A stretch of 64,000 nucleotides of DNA from Corynebacterium sp. HMSC05H05 (GTDB lineage Bacteria > Actinomycetota > Actinomycetes > Mycobacteriales > Mycobacteriaceae): NCBI RefSeq assembly GCF_001807265.1, contig NZ_KV788410.1, forward strand, positions 49,365 through 113,364, given 5' to 3'. The notes beneath the pieces were generated by a model. That model saw nothing but the letters and a program-made list of their open reading frames with translations, had not been told where the DNA came from and ran no database searches. How positions within the stretch are numbered: the first letter of the stretch is position 1; the number at the start of each line of letters is the position of its first letter. Position numbers and translations under genes: made by a program. Positions 8,288 to 16,623 of the stretch are shown here, piece by piece.

Positions 8288-8297
8288 TGGGGGCAAG

Positions 8298-9299
8298 CTA
8301 ACCATTGAGCCTCTTTGCTGCCTCGATGGCGTAGTAGGTGAAAATTTGGTCTGCCCCGGCGCGCTTGATGGACATCAGTGCTTCCATCATCGTCTCCTCG
8401 TAGTCGATCCAGCCGTTCTGACCGGCCGCGTTGAGCATGGCGTACTCGCCGGAGACTTGGTAGGCGGCCACCGGCACCGGGGACATCTCCGCGATCTTGG
8501 CCAGCACGTCCAGGTACGGCAGCGCGGGCTTGACCATGACAAAGTCTGCGCCTTCGGCGATGTCCAGCTCCGTTTCCAAAAGCGACTCGCGCACGTTCGC
8601 CGGGTCTTGCTGGTAGGTGCGGCGGTCGCCCTTCAGCGAGGAGCCGACCGCGTCGCGGAACGGCCCGAAGAATTTGGAGGCGTACTTCGCGGAGTAGGCC
8701 ATGATGGCAACGTCGGCAAAGCCTTCGTCGTCAAGCGCCCTGCGAATCTGCTCAATCTGGCCGTCCATCATGCCGGACGGGCTGACAATGTGCGCGCCCG
8801 CGCGCGCCTGGGCCACCGCCATCTGGCAGTAGATCTCCACGGTGGGGTCGTTGTCCACCACTTCCCTGCCGTGCGCGTCGGTGGTGAGCACGCCGCAGTG
8901 GCCGTGGTCCGTGAATTCGTCCAGGCAGGTGTCCGCCATGATGATCAGCTCGTCGCCGAACTCCTTGCGCAGCAGCGCAATCGCGCGGTTGAGCACGCCG
9001 TCTTCGGCAACCGCGACGGAGCCGGTGGCGTCCTTGTCCTCCTCGCGCGGCACGCCGAATAGGTCCACGCACTTCACCCCGACTGCGAGCGCCTCGCGGC
9101 AAATCTCCACCAGCGACTCCGGGGTGTGCTGGTACACGCCCGGCATGGATGGGATCTCCCGCGGGGCGTCGATGCCGTCGGCGATGAACAGCGGGAGGAT
9201 GAAGTCGGCCGGGTGCAGGCGCGTCTCCGTGACAAACTCACGGATAGCGGGGGTTTGCCGCAAGCGGCGGGGGCGTCGAATCAAGTCGTAATCAGCCAT
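8298..9299 (-). CDS. hemB: Porphobilinogen synthase (delta-aminolevulinate dehydratase)
   Basis: A 333-residue enzyme that condenses two 5-aminolevulinate molecules into porphobilinogen. Visible motifs are RPRRLRQTPAIREFVTETRL at the N-terminus, the metal loop DTCLDEFTDHGHCG, SPSGMMDGQI, the Schiff-base Lys region FADVAIMAYSAKYASKFFGP, and FVMVKPALPYLD with the second active-site Lys. The loop has one Cys pair plus Asp/His rather than three Cys, so this is not the strictly zinc-only type. The start is the ATG at 9299 (MADYDLIRRPRR), not the upstream in-frame start: a TAAGAT box (9312-9307, minus strand) ends 7 nt before it. Confidence 0.95.
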   Translation of the reverse strand: MADYDLIRRPRRLRQTPAIREFVTETRLHPADFILPLFIADGIDAPREIPSMPGVYQHTPESLVEICREALAVGVKCVDLFGVPREEDKDATGSVAVAEDGVLNRAIALLRKEFGDELIIMADTCLDEFTDHGHCGVLTTDAHGREVVDNDPTVEIYCQMAVAQARAGAHIVSPSGMMDGQIEQIRRALDDEGFADVAIMAYSAKYASKFFGPFRDAVGSSLKGDRRTYQQDPANVRESLLETELDIAEGADFVMVKPALPYLDVLAKIAEMSPVPVAAYQVSGEYAMLNAAGQNGWIDYEETMMEALMSIKRAGADQIFTYYAIEAAKRLNG

Positions 9300-9347
9300 G
9301 CGCCACATCTTAGAACGCGCACCCGACACGACCCAGCTGGAGCGTTG

Positions 9348-11075
9348 CTAGCCAGCCGCGGCCGCGGTGTCCTCGCCGGTGCTCTTCGCAGCTTTTCGAC
9401 GCTTCTTGCGCGGCGGCGGCAACTGCCCCGACGCGCGCAGCCCTGCCACGTGGTCCGCCAAGGCGTCGACGAGGTTGGGGATGTCGGCGACCTCCGGGAC
9501 GACGTCGACACGCAAGCCTTGCTCCCGCGCCTCCGCCTCGGTGACCGGGCCGATGCAGGCGATGATCGTGCGCGAATGCGGCTTGCCCGCAATACCCACA
9601 AGGTTCTTCACTGTCGACGGGGACGTGAAGCACACGGCGTCGAAGCCGCCGGTCTTGATCATGTCGCGCGTCTCCGGCGGCGGCGGGGCGGCGCGCACGG
9701 TGCGGTAGGCGACCACGTCGTCGACCTCCCAGCCCTTTTCCTGCAGGCCGTCCACCAGCACGTCGGAGCCGAGATCCGCGCGCGGCAGCAGCACGCGCGA
9801 AACCGGATCGATATCCTCCACGTACTCCGGGAACGCCTCCGCCAGACCAGCCGCGTTCTGCTTCGTGCGGTGCGGCAGGAGCTCCGGCTGCATGCCTCGG
9901 GCGATCAGTGCGTCGGCGGTCTTCTGCCCCACCGCGCCCAAGTGCACGCCGGCGAAGGCGCGGGCGTCCAAGCCCAGCTCCGCAAACTTGGACCACACCG
10001 CGTCAACGGCGTTGACGGAGGTAAACAGGATCCACTGGTAGCGGCCCTCCACGATGCCCTTGATCGCACGGTCCATCTGCGCCGGGTTGCGCGGTGGCTC
10101 CAGCGAAATCGTGGGCACGGACTGCGGGATCGCGCCGTGCTGCGACAGGCGGGCGTTCATCACGCCTGCCTGCGACTTCGCGCGCGGCACAAGCACACGC
10201 CAGCCGTAGAGCGGGCGGTTTTCCCACCACGAGTACTTCGAGCGGTCGTCCGCCGCGGTGCCGAGGGTGACCACCAGCGGGCCCTCCAGCTCCGCGTCGA
10301 GCTTGCCCACGGTGCCCAGCGTCGCGTCGAACGTGCGCTGCAGGCGGGTGGTGCCGCGCGTGGTCACCGTCACCGGCGTAGACGCCTGGAAACCGCGCTC
10401 CATGAGCTGCTCCACCATCTCCGCCAGGTGTTCCTGGTTCGCCTGCAGCACCAGCGGCTGTGGCGCGGCGGCGAGCTGGTCCCAGTCCACGTCGCCGTTG
10501 TTCAGGTCGGCTTCCGTGTACGTCGAACCGAGCGCGATGCCGGCGAACGACGGCACCGTCGACGGCAGCGACATGCCCGGCACCACCTGGAACTCCATAC
10601 CCTCGGCGGCCACCGCGGAGATCTCCTCCATCACGGAATCGCGCGTCAGCGGGTTGCCGGAGACCAGGCGGATCACGTCGCCGTCGCCAGCCTCGCCGCG
10701 CTCCACGATGTCCGCGGCTTCCTTCAGCGCGAGCTTCAGCTTCTCGACGATCACTCCGCCATCCAGCCCAACCTCCTGCAACTCCGCAGCAGTCGGGTCC
10801 TCGGGGCGGGGTGGCTTACGCCTCGCGCCAGCTGCTTTCGCCTCGGCGCACATCTGCTCGTAGCGCTCGTTCGCCGCGTCCATCTTGGCTTTCGGCACTG
10901 GCAGCGCCGACGCGACGACGCTTCGGACCCCCGCCGACACCTCTGGGTCCACGAGGGCGATAGAATTGGATTCCATTACCTCGCGGGCGCGAACCGTGAG
11001 CAACTCCGGGTTGCCCGGCCCAGCGCCAACGAAGATCACCTTCCCCGGCTGGGGGGTGTGAGTGGGCTCTGTCAT
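9348..11075 (-). CDS. hemD: Bifunctional-type uroporphyrinogen-III synthase with an N-terminal, possibly degenerate CobA-like methylase domain
   Basis: A 575-residue fusion. Residues about 12-300 have the tetrapyrrole methylase fold (KVIFVGAGPGNPELLTVRA, VVPGMSLPSTVPSFAGIAL). Residues about 305-550 are uroporphyrinogen-III synthase (GWRVLVPRAKSQAGVM, FTSVNAVDAVW, GAVGQKTADAL, VCFTSPSTVKNLV), which closes hydroxymethylbilane to uroporphyrinogen III. In the methylase half the usual GGDPF-type SAM loop reads SGNPL and the YD-x-LV motif reads VDPEV, so methylation is doubtful. The tail is Lys/Ala-rich. The start is the ATG at 11075 with AAGAG about 9 nt upstream; an in-frame GTG at 11096 is less likely. 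hemB follows 48 bp downstream. Confidence 0.9.
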   Translation of the reverse strand: MTEPTHTPQPGKVIFVGAGPGNPELLTVRAREVMESNSIALVDPEVSAGVRSVVASALPVPKAKMDAANERYEQMCAEAKAAGARRKPPRPEDPTAAELQEVGLDGGVIVEKLKLALKEAADIVERGEAGDGDVIRLVSGNPLTRDSVMEEISAVAAEGMEFQVVPGMSLPSTVPSFAGIALGSTYTEADLNNGDVDWDQLAAAPQPLVLQANQEHLAEMVEQLMERGFQASTPVTVTTRGTTRLQRTFDATLGTVGKLDAELEGPLVVTLGTAADDRSKYSWWENRPLYGWRVLVPRAKSQAGVMNARLSQHGAIPQSVPTISLEPPRNPAQMDRAIKGIVEGRYQWILFTSVNAVDAVWSKFAELGLDARAFAGVHLGAVGQKTADALIARGMQPELLPHRTKQNAAGLAEAFPEYVEDIDPVSRVLLPRADLGSDVLVDGLQEKGWEVDDVVAYRTVRAAPPPPETRDMIKTGGFDAVCFTSPSTVKNLVGIAGKPHSRTIIACIGPVTEAEAREQGLRVDVVPEVADIPNLVDALADHVAGLRASGQLPPPRKKRRKAAKSTGEDTAAAAG

Positions 11076-11278
11076 GGAGAAATCTCTTCTAGGCACAAAT
11101 AAACCGCCCCCGCGCGGCTGGGTTCGCGGTGTTGCTTGGCCTCAATACGGCCCACCGACCCGATTGCGCGGAGGGTATTGAACGTATGGTATCTCCACCA
11201 TAAAATGCTTCAGCCCGAGAACAAAACCAGCGCTGTATTCCGCTCCGTCCGCACCTCCCGGAGTCTCAACCCCCGGAT

Positions 11279-11536
11279 CGTCTAGCAGCACCGCGAGCGA
11301 GACCGCTAGACGGTCCGCAAACCTGCCGCCTCAGCCACCGTTGCACACCAATCCTGCCGGATCTGCTAGTTCCCCCGGATACCCATCAAGCACGAACTAG
11401 CAGATCACACCACTGCTGAAAATAGTTGCCAACATCACCTGGCCAAACGTAAAGTTGGACACTTGATCTGCTAGTTGCTCTTTTGTGGGAACTAGCAGAT
11501 CCGCAGATGAAGGCAGGTGCACAGTCGCGCACCTGC
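11279..11536. repeat. Cluster of four inverted repeats in the 493-bp hemC-hemD gap
   Basis: The gap 11076-11568 has no supportable gene. It contains four separate perfect inverted repeats: CGTCTAGC/GCTAGACG (11279-11286, 11305-11312), GATCTGCTAGTTC/GAACTAGCAGATC (11360-11372, 11394-11406), GATCTGCTAGTT/AACTAGCAGATC (11465-11476, 11490-11501) and GCAGGTGC/GCACCTGC (11513-11520, 11529-11536). The second and third use the same 12-bp word. No T-tract follows any of them, though the last ones could still act as downstream structures for hemC. The remainder, 11076-11278, must hold the hemD promoter; I see an AT-rich stretch near 11185-11205 but no convincing -10/-35 pair. Confidence 0.8.
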
Positions 11537-11568
11537 TGATAGAGACAAGCGAGGCTTACAGCCCAGCG

Positions 11569-12450
11569 CTACTCCATCACGTCGGCGGCGCCGCGCTCCA
11601 GCAGCACCTCGGCAACCTTGCGGCCCAGCTCGGCCGGGTCAGTGCCCTGGGCTTCCTCCACCAGCTGGCGGGAACCGTCCAGGGCGAACACGCCTGCGCG
11701 CAGAGTCACCTTTGCGCCGTCGAACACCGCCGACGCGGCCACCGGCGCGGTGCAGCCCGCCTCCAAACGGGCCAGCACTGCGCGCTCGGCGGTGGATTCG
11801 GCGGTGGCGGCGGCGTCGATAAGCTTGTCAATCGCCTCGCGCGCCGCAGCGTCGTCGGAGCGGCACTCCACGGCCAGCGCGCCCTGGGCGGGAGCGGGCA
11901 TGAACACCTCGGGCGCAAAGACTTCGGTGGCGCGGTCGCCGTAGCCGCCGCGCACCAGTCCCGCGTATGCCAGGATGATCGCGTCCAGCTCGCCGTTTTC
12001 GACGTAGCTCATGCGGCGTTCGATGTTGCCGCGCAGCGGGCGGATATCCAGGTCGGGGCGCATGGCTTTGAGCTGGGAGACGCGGCGCGGCGCGGAGGTT
12101 CCCACGCGTGCGCCTTCGGGCAGCTCGGCGAGGGTCAGTCCGTCGCGGGCGATGAGCGCTTCGCGGCTGTCCTCGCGGGTAGGGATGATCATGTGGGCGC
12201 GCGGCTCGTCGGCAGTGGGCAGGTCCTTGAACGAGTGGACCGCGATGTCCACCTCGCCGTGAAACAGCGCGTCGCGCAGCGCGGATGTGAACACGCCCAC
12301 GCCGATGCGCTCCACAGGCGCCTGGGACAGGTCGCCCGGGGTGGTCACAATCTGCAGTTCGGCGGGGTGGCCGTGCTCGCCCAGCGCGTCGCGCACATGC
12401 CCGGTCTGGGTGGTGGCCAGGTGGGATCCGCGTGTACCGATTTTGAACAT
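11569..12450 (-). CDS. hemC: Hydroxymethylbilane synthase (porphobilinogen deaminase)
   Basis: A 293-residue enzyme that polymerises four porphobilinogens into hydroxymethylbilane. Motifs are [16 protein letters not shown] at the N-terminus, [38 protein letters not shown], the catalytic-Asp region [14 protein letters not shown], and [14 protein letters not shown], whose Cys carries the dipyrromethane cofactor. The ATG is directly adjacent to the hemA stop codon with no gap, so translation is coupled to hemA. A group of palindromes and then hemD follow downstream. Confidence 0.96.
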   Translation of the reverse strand: MFKIGTRGSHLATTQTGHVRDALGEHGHPAELQIVTTPGDLSQAPVERIGVGVFTSALRDALFHGEVDIAVHSFKDLPTADEPRAHMIIPTREDSREALIARDGLTLAELPEGARVGTSAPRRVSQLKAMRPDLDIRPLRGNIERRMSYVENGELDAIILAYAGLVRGGYGDRATEVFAPEVFMPAPAQGALAVECRSDDAAAREAIDKLIDAAATAESTAERAVLARLEAGCTAPVAASAVFDGAKVTLRAGVFALDGSRQLVEEAQGTDPAELGRKVAEVLLERGAADVME

Positions 12451-13776
12451 CTACTTCTCCTTGCCGTGCAGTTCCTCGGGCAGCGGCAGCTTCTGCGCGT
12501 CCACCGCCACCGAGGGGCTTTCCAGCCCGAACAACTCGGTGACCGCCTCTTCAACGCTCACCGTCTCCGACGTCGCCGCGAGCTCTTTAATCTTCACCGT
12601 AGGCGCGTGCAAAAGCTTATCGACGACACGCTTGACCATGCGGCTGACCTGATCAAAGTCGTCCTCGGACATCTCCGGAAGACGAGTTCGCAGACGCTGC
12701 AGCTCCTGGCCGGAAATCTCCGCGGCGTTGCGGCGCAGCCGCGTCACCGCCGGGGCCACCTCGCGCACGCGCTGCTCCGAGCCGAAGGTGTCCACTTCTT
12801 CGGCCACGATCTCCTCGGCGCGGCGCAGCGCGCGGGAGTCCTCGTTGTCGCTACCACGCATCTTCTCGTGCAGGGACTCGATGTTGACTAGGTGCACGCC
12901 GTCAATGTCTGCCACGGCGTCGTCGATGTCGCGCGGCAGCGACAAATCCGCCAGCACCAGCGGGCCGGGGATGTCGGCCGGGGTGATGGTGAACTCGTCG
13001 GAGGCGGTGGCGGAGACCACCAGATCCACGCGGTCCAGCACCGAGGCGCGGTCGGCGAAGTCCACCACCTCGGCAGGCACGCCGGCTTCGCGGGAGTGCT
13101 CCGCCAGGCGCTCGGCGCGGTCGCGGGTGCGGTTGGCCAACACCAGCTTGTCAATGCCCTGTTTGCCCAGGTGGGTCGCGGCCAACGAACTCATCGCGCC
13201 GGCTCCTAGGACGAGTGCGGTCTTACCCCGGAGGTCGTCGACAAGCATCAACTCCATCGCCTCCTCGAGCGCGACGGTGACCATGGACGCGCCCGAATCG
13301 TCGATGCCGGTTTCGGAGTGCACGCGCTTGCCGGTGTGCAGCGCCGCCTGGGCCAGCGAGTGCAGGTTCGGGCCCACAGTGCCGCGCTCCACGGCGTCGA
13401 CGTAAGCGGAACGCACCTGGCCGATGATCTGCTGCTCGCCCACCACCATCGAGTCCAGGCCCGATGCCACGGTGAAAATGTGCTCCGCGGCCGCGTCCGA
13501 GTAGCGCACGTACAGGTAGCGGCGCAGTTCAGCCACGTCGACACCGGAGACGTCGGCAAGCACTCGCAGGACGTCCTCCACCCCAGCGTGGAACGCGTTG
13601 GTGACGGTGTAGACCTCCAGGCGGTTGCACGTGGAGATGATCATCGCCTCAGACAGCGACGGCTGCGTCACCAGCGCGCCCGCCGTGCCGTTTTGGACCT
13701 CCGCGTCCATGCTGAGCCGCTCCAGCAGGGCCACAGGCGCAGACCTGTGCGACATCCCCACAAGCAGAACACTCAC
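12451..13776 (-). CDS. hemA: Glutamyl-tRNA reductase
   Basis: A 441-residue NADPH enzyme that reduces glutamyl-tRNA to glutamate-1-semialdehyde and commits carbon to haem. The N-terminal LLVGMSHRSAPVALLERL and the catalytic-Cys region AMIISTCNRLEVYTVT are present, followed by VVGEQQIIGQVRSAY and the NADPH-binding ALVLGAGAMSSLAATHL. The start is the GTG at 13776, supported by GGAGGG 7 nt upstream; the frame is open further to 13806 without another good start. A 21-bp palindrome (13807-13827) lies about 31 bp upstream and may be an operator. hemC follows without a gap. Confidence 0.95.
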   Translation of the reverse strand: MSVLLVGMSHRSAPVALLERLSMDAEVQNGTAGALVTQPSLSEAMIISTCNRLEVYTVTNAFHAGVEDVLRVLADVSGVDVAELRRYLYVRYSDAAAEHIFTVASGLDSMVVGEQQIIGQVRSAYVDAVERGTVGPNLHSLAQAALHTGKRVHSETGIDDSGASMVTVALEEAMELMLVDDLRGKTALVLGAGAMSSLAATHLGKQGIDKLVLANRTRDRAERLAEHSREAGVPAEVVDFADRASVLDRVDLVVSATASDEFTITPADIPGPLVLADLSLPRDIDDAVADIDGVHLVNIESLHEKMRGSDNEDSRALRRAEEIVAEEVDTFGSEQRVREVAPAVTRLRRNAAEISGQELQRLRTRLPEMSEDDFDQVSRMVKRVVDKLLHAPTVKIKELAATSETVSVEEAVTELFGLESPSVAVDAQKLPLPEELHGKEK

Positions 13777-13806
13777 GCAAAACCCTCCAGTCCGGTTGAA
13801 AATCAC

Positions 13807-13827
13807 ACTAAAGGATAGTCCTTTAGT
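13807..13827. promoter_or_regulatory. Perfect palindrome upstream of hemA, candidate operator
   Basis: ACTAAAGGA and TCCTTTAGT form 9-bp perfect arms around TAG. The element spans the stop codon of the glutaredoxin-like gene and lies about 31 bp before the hemA GTG. The arms are AT-rich with a 3-nt loop and no T-tract, so terminator function is unlikely. It does not match the DtxR, GlxR or LexA consensus. A regulator-binding site controlling hemA is the simplest reading. Confidence 0.5.
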
Positions 13828-14059
13828 TGGACAGCTCCGCGTCGAGGTCGTCGTTGTCCACTTCCCAGCAGGCGAACTCCTCGCCGTCGATGACCACCAC
13901 CGGCACGCGGTCGCCGTACTCCGCAGCCAACTCGGGATCTTGGTCCACGTCCACCAACGCGAGCTGAACGCCGTGCTTTGCCACCACAGGGGCGATCTGG
14001 CCCGCCACCCGCTCGCACGAACCGCACGTGGACCGGACCATCAGCTCCACCTTTTTCAT
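13823..14059 (-). CDS. Glutaredoxin-like thiol-disulfide protein
   Basis: A 78-residue thioredoxin-fold protein of the glutaredoxin-like DUF836 type. The N-terminus KKVELMVRSTCGSCERVAGQ has the CGSC active-site pair near residues 12-15. It is followed by the conserved beta-strand with DVDQDPELAAEYGDRVPVVV and the cis-Pro. The frame is open to 14107, but the ATG at 14059 has a strong AGGAGGAG ribosome site 5-7 nt upstream. It is the first gene of the hemA run and diverges from the HAD gene. Partner and substrate are unknown; mycothiol-linked redox is possible. Confidence 0.88.
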   Translation of the reverse strand: MKKVELMVRSTCGSCERVAGQIAPVVAKHGVQLALVDVDQDPELAAEYGDRVPVVVIDGEEFACWEVDNDDLDAELSN

Positions 14060-14143
14060 CCCCGCTCCTCCTGTGAGTGCATTTGCCAGGGCGTTGTACG
14101 ATTGCACACGCTAACACCCCCACCCGAAAGGGCCCGTAGTTCC

Positions 14144-15178
14144 ATGTCTGATCAGCGCGAACTCCTCGCGCAGTGGTCCCAGTCCCAGGGCAACCTGCGC
14201 CGCTTCCTTGAAGAGCGCGTCATGCCCCCGCTCGACGACGACGCGCAGCGCACCGCCGGCCGCGCCGCCGCAGCCGCCGCAGTGGAAGAGACCTTCGGCA
14301 TCAACATCGACGACTTCGCACTCGGCGTGGACTCCGTCGGCGGCGCTTTCGAAACGGCCGGCCGCCAGAAGATCACCCCGCCCGACCCGGAGGTCCCCCA
14401 GGACACCGAGGCCGCCGCGTTTTTCGACGTGGACAACACCCTCATCCAGGGCTCGTCGCTGATCCTTTTGGCCCAGGGGCTGTTTCGCAAGCGCTTCATC
14501 ACCCTGTCCGAGCTCGCGCCCGCGCTGCGCAAGCAGATCCGCTACCGCGTCTCCGGCTCCGAAAACGCCGACGACATCGCCGAGGGCCGCGAACAGGCTC
14601 TGGCCATTGTGAAGGGCAAGAGCGTGGAGGAGCTCAAGCAGGCGTGCCGGGAGATCGTGGACAACCGGATGCTGGAGAAGTCCTACGCCGACACCATCGA
14701 GCTGGCCTCCATGCACCTCGCCGCCGGGCAGCAGGTGTGGCTGGTCTCCGCCACCCCGGTGCAGATCGGCCAGGCACTGGCCGAAACGCTCGGCTTCACC
14801 GGCGCGCTTGGCACCGTGGCGGAGGAAAAGGACGGCAAGTTCACCGGGCGCCTCGTCGGCGACATCCTGCACGGCCCCGGCAAGAAGCACGCCGTGGCGG
14901 CGCTGGCGGCGCTGCAGCAGCTGGATTTGTCCAAGTGCACCGCTTACTCCGACAGCATCAACGACCTGCCCATGCTGGAAATGGTCGGCTCGCCGGTGGC
15001 GATCAACCCGGACCGGGCGCTGCGCAAGCACGCCAAGGCCCAGGGCTGGGCGGTGCGCGACTACCGCTCCGTGCGCCGGGCGGTGCGCCTATCCGCCCTG
15101 CCGGTGTTGGGCGTCGCGGGTGCCGTCGCTTTGCGACGGTTGTGGAACACGCGGCAAGAAAGGACTCACCGTGGATGA
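14144..15178 (+). CDS. HAD-superfamily IB phosphatase (SerB/CicA-like)
   Basis: A 344-residue phosphohydrolase. The nucleophile motif is FFDVDNTL with Asp95 and Asp97. Motif II Ser is probably in VWLVSATPVQIG, motif III Lys in GPGKKHAVAAL, and motif IV is YSDSINDLPML. About 85 residues of helical leader precede the domain, and a hydrophobic C-terminal segment (LSALPVLGVAGAVALRRLW) suggests a membrane tether. The physiological substrate is unknown; phosphoserine or a lysophospholipid-type phosphate are possibilities in the family. The frame is open far upstream over hemA on the other strand, but the ATG at 14144 gives the family's usual N-terminus. The next gene starts 8 bp before its stop. 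Confidence 0.88.
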   Translation: MSDQRELLAQWSQSQGNLRRFLEERVMPPLDDDAQRTAGRAAAAAAVEETFGINIDDFALGVDSVGGAFETAGRQKITPPDPEVPQDTEAAAFFDVDNTLIQGSSLILLAQGLFRKRFITLSELAPALRKQIRYRVSGSENADDIAEGREQALAIVKGKSVEELKQACREIVDNRMLEKSYADTIELASMHLAAGQQVWLVSATPVQIGQALAETLGFTGALGTVAEEKDGKFTGRLVGDILHGPGKKHAVAALAALQQLDLSKCTAYSDSINDLPMLEMVGSPVAINPDRALRKHAKAQGWAVRDYRSVRRAVRLSALPVLGVAGAVALRRLWNTRQERTHRG

Positions 15179-15674
15179 TTCTTTTGCGCTGCGCACCCCG
15201 CGGCTCAGGTTGTCTGTGCCCTCAGACACGGATATCAACGCCATCTTTGACATCCACTCCGACACCCGCACCTACGAGCACCGGCCCGAGCTGGCCATGA
15301 AGACCAGAGAGGAAGCCGTAGAACTGGCACAGTCTTGGCAACAGCATTGGATTGAAAAGCAGCTGGGCTATTACACCGTGCACACGCTCGACGGCACGAC
15401 CATCGGTTTTACAGGGGTACGCCACAGCGAAGAGGCTGGCGAGGACGTCCTGAACCTCTACTACCGTTTCGCACCCGAATCGCAGGGCAAGGGCTACGCC
15501 AAGGAGGCCGCAGCCGCTGCGATTGCCAGCGCACGCGAGCGTTTTCCACAGCTGCCCATCGTCGCCATCATCGATCCGTCCAATCAGGCGTCCATTGGCC
15601 TTGCGCTCAAACTCGGACTACAGCACGTCCCTGGGGCAGGAGTTCCAGGCGACTACGAGGTGTACCGACTGTAG
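15171..15674 (+). CDS. GNAT-family N-acetyltransferase (RimJ/RimL type)
   Basis: A 167-residue acyl-CoA-dependent acetyltransferase. The N-terminus FALRTPRLRLSVPSDTD is typical of the RimJ/RimL-like group. The acetyl-CoA loop is PESQGKGYAKEAAAA (Q-x-x-G-x-G/A), and the C-terminal IDPSNQASIGLALKLGLQ is the family's conserved strand-helix. The start is the GTG at 15171 with AAAGGA 6 nt upstream, overlapping the HAD stop codon, so the two are probably co-translated. Substrate unknown. The gene converges on the ASCH gene with a 1-bp gap. Confidence 0.88.
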   Translation: MDDSFALRTPRLRLSVPSDTDINAIFDIHSDTRTYEHRPELAMKTREEAVELAQSWQQHWIEKQLGYYTVHTLDGTTIGFTGVRHSEEAGEDVLNLYYRFAPESQGKGYAKEAAAAAIASARERFPQLPIVAIIDPSNQASIGLALKLGLQHVPGAGVPGDYEVYRL

Positions 15675-15675
15675 A

Positions 15676-16146
15676 TCAACGGTGGGTGCTCGGCCACGGC
15701 TCCATTGGTGTGATCGGGTAGCGCTCATCGACGGTAAAGCGTTGGCACACCACTTGGGTGTCGTCGTCGATATCAAGGTCGCCGATGTACTCCACGAATT
15801 CCGGTGAACGCCAATACCGTTCATGCCCAACGCGCCATTCACCGGCGTCTGCGTAGCCCTCCCCCTCAGCGATGGCGTGCTCGTCACTCACGTCCGCCAA
15901 GCGCCGAACCTGCACGTCCGTCGTACGGATGACGCACACCACGTTGTCGTGTGAGTCAAGGACGGCCTCAAGGGAGCCCACTTCCTCGTTTGGCTGGAAA
16001 CCGTCGGAATATTCAACCAGCAGCGATGCCGTCGCGGTTTTCATACCGTCCAAGATCGCTTGAACAAGAACGTCTCGAAGCGGGCCCGGGAAGGCGAACT
16101 CGCCACGAGGCAGCTCCGAAACGGGGGCTAAAGCGTCCTGCGTCAT
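15676..16146 (-). CDS. ASCH-domain protein
   Basis: A 156-residue cytoplasmic protein with the ASCH fold, an RNA-binding beta-barrel related to PUA. Typical features are the N-terminal FPGPLRDVLVQAILDGMKTAT (family G-x-K-T/S-A-T motif), the strand VVCVIRTTDVQVRRLADV, the following EGEGYADAGEWRVGHERYW, and a C-terminal VVCQRFTV strand. Some ASCH proteins hydrolyse N4-acetylcytidine; whether this one does is not visible. It is convergent with the GNAT gene, and its upstream side borders a repeat-rich gap. Confidence 0.85.
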   Translation of the reverse strand: MTQDALAPVSELPRGEFAFPGPLRDVLVQAILDGMKTATASLLVEYSDGFQPNEEVGSLEAVLDSHDNVVCVIRTTDVQVRRLADVSDEHAIAEGEGYADAGEWRVGHERYWRSPEFVEYIGDLDIDDDTQVVCQRFTVDERYPITPMEPWPSTHR

Positions 16147-16203
16147 ACGGCCCCATATTACGTAGCCAGAGGGATGCGTCTCCCTGGCGCGGGTTCTGGG
16201 ACC

Positions 16204-16327
16204 CTAGATGCTTACCCCAGGACGCTTACTTCTCGAGTGACGCGGCGGCCGCGGCCGGAGGTTCGTCGAGAAGTAAGCGTTTAGAAGTAAGCATCCTCGG
16301 GCGGTAAGCATCTAGGAGTAAGCATCC
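16204..16327. repeat. Interleaved inverted and direct repeats built on GTAAGC(A/G)T
   Basis: Two nested-interleaved perfect inverted repeats: CTAGATGCTTACC/GGTAAGCATCTAG (16204-16216, 16303-16315) and ACGCTTACTTCTCGA/TCGAGAAGTAAGCGT (16222-16236, 16266-16280). AGTAAGCATCC also occurs twice in direct orientation (16286-16296, 16317-16327). The word GTAAGC(A/G)T or its complement thus appears six times in 124 bp, between the start of the ASCH gene and the end of the bS22 gene. Spacing is irregular, so this is not CRISPR. No T-tract. Confidence 0.8.
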
Positions 16328-16340
16328 TGCCGCAGAAACG

Positions 16341-16370
16341 AAAAACCCGCCTCCCTCAACGGAGGCGGGT
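16341..16370 (-). terminator. Intrinsic terminator of the bS22 gene
   Basis: Perfect 10-bp stem ACCCGCCTCC (16345-16354) / GGAGGCGGGT (16361-16370) with a 6-nt loop. On the minus strand it is followed directly by TTTTT. It begins 14 bp after the stop codon of the 33-codon ribosomal gene. Confidence 0.9.
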
Positions 16371-16383
16371 GAAAGCGCACGGC

Positions 16384-16485
16384 TTACTTGCCGAGCTTAC
16401 GACGCTGCACGCGGGTGCGGCGGAGCATCTTGCGGTGCTTCTTCTTGGACATGCGCTTGCGGCGCTTCTTAATCACTGAACCCAT
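16384..16485 (-). CDS. Small basic ribosomal protein bS22-like (AURKAIP1/COX24 domain)
   Basis: Only 33 residues, of which more than half are Lys or Arg (start [20 protein letters not shown], end RRKLGK). This is the tiny 30S-associated protein bS22 found in actinobacteria. A longer open frame exists upstream to 16653, but the ATG at 16485 is preceded by AGAGG about 7 nt away and gives the universal family N-terminus. It has its own terminator downstream and is monocistronic or cotranscribed from the HTH gene side. Confidence 0.92.
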   Translation of the reverse strand: MGSVIKKRRKRMSKKKHRKMLRRTRVQRRKLGK

Positions 16486-16623
16486 TGGGCTACCTCTTTC
16501 CTGTTCAACGTGCGTACGTACGCGGCCGGCGCAACCGCTTCCGCGGCCCGCGGGAGGTGCACACTCCCACAAGAAGTGGCCGACCTGATCGTTCAAAGCA
16601 TACCGGCAGGGCTTTTCAGGGCC

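Noticed and set aside
16204..16327. Possible CRISPR array from repeated GTAAGCATC
   Set aside because: Repeats are short, in both orientations and irregularly spaced; no cas genes.
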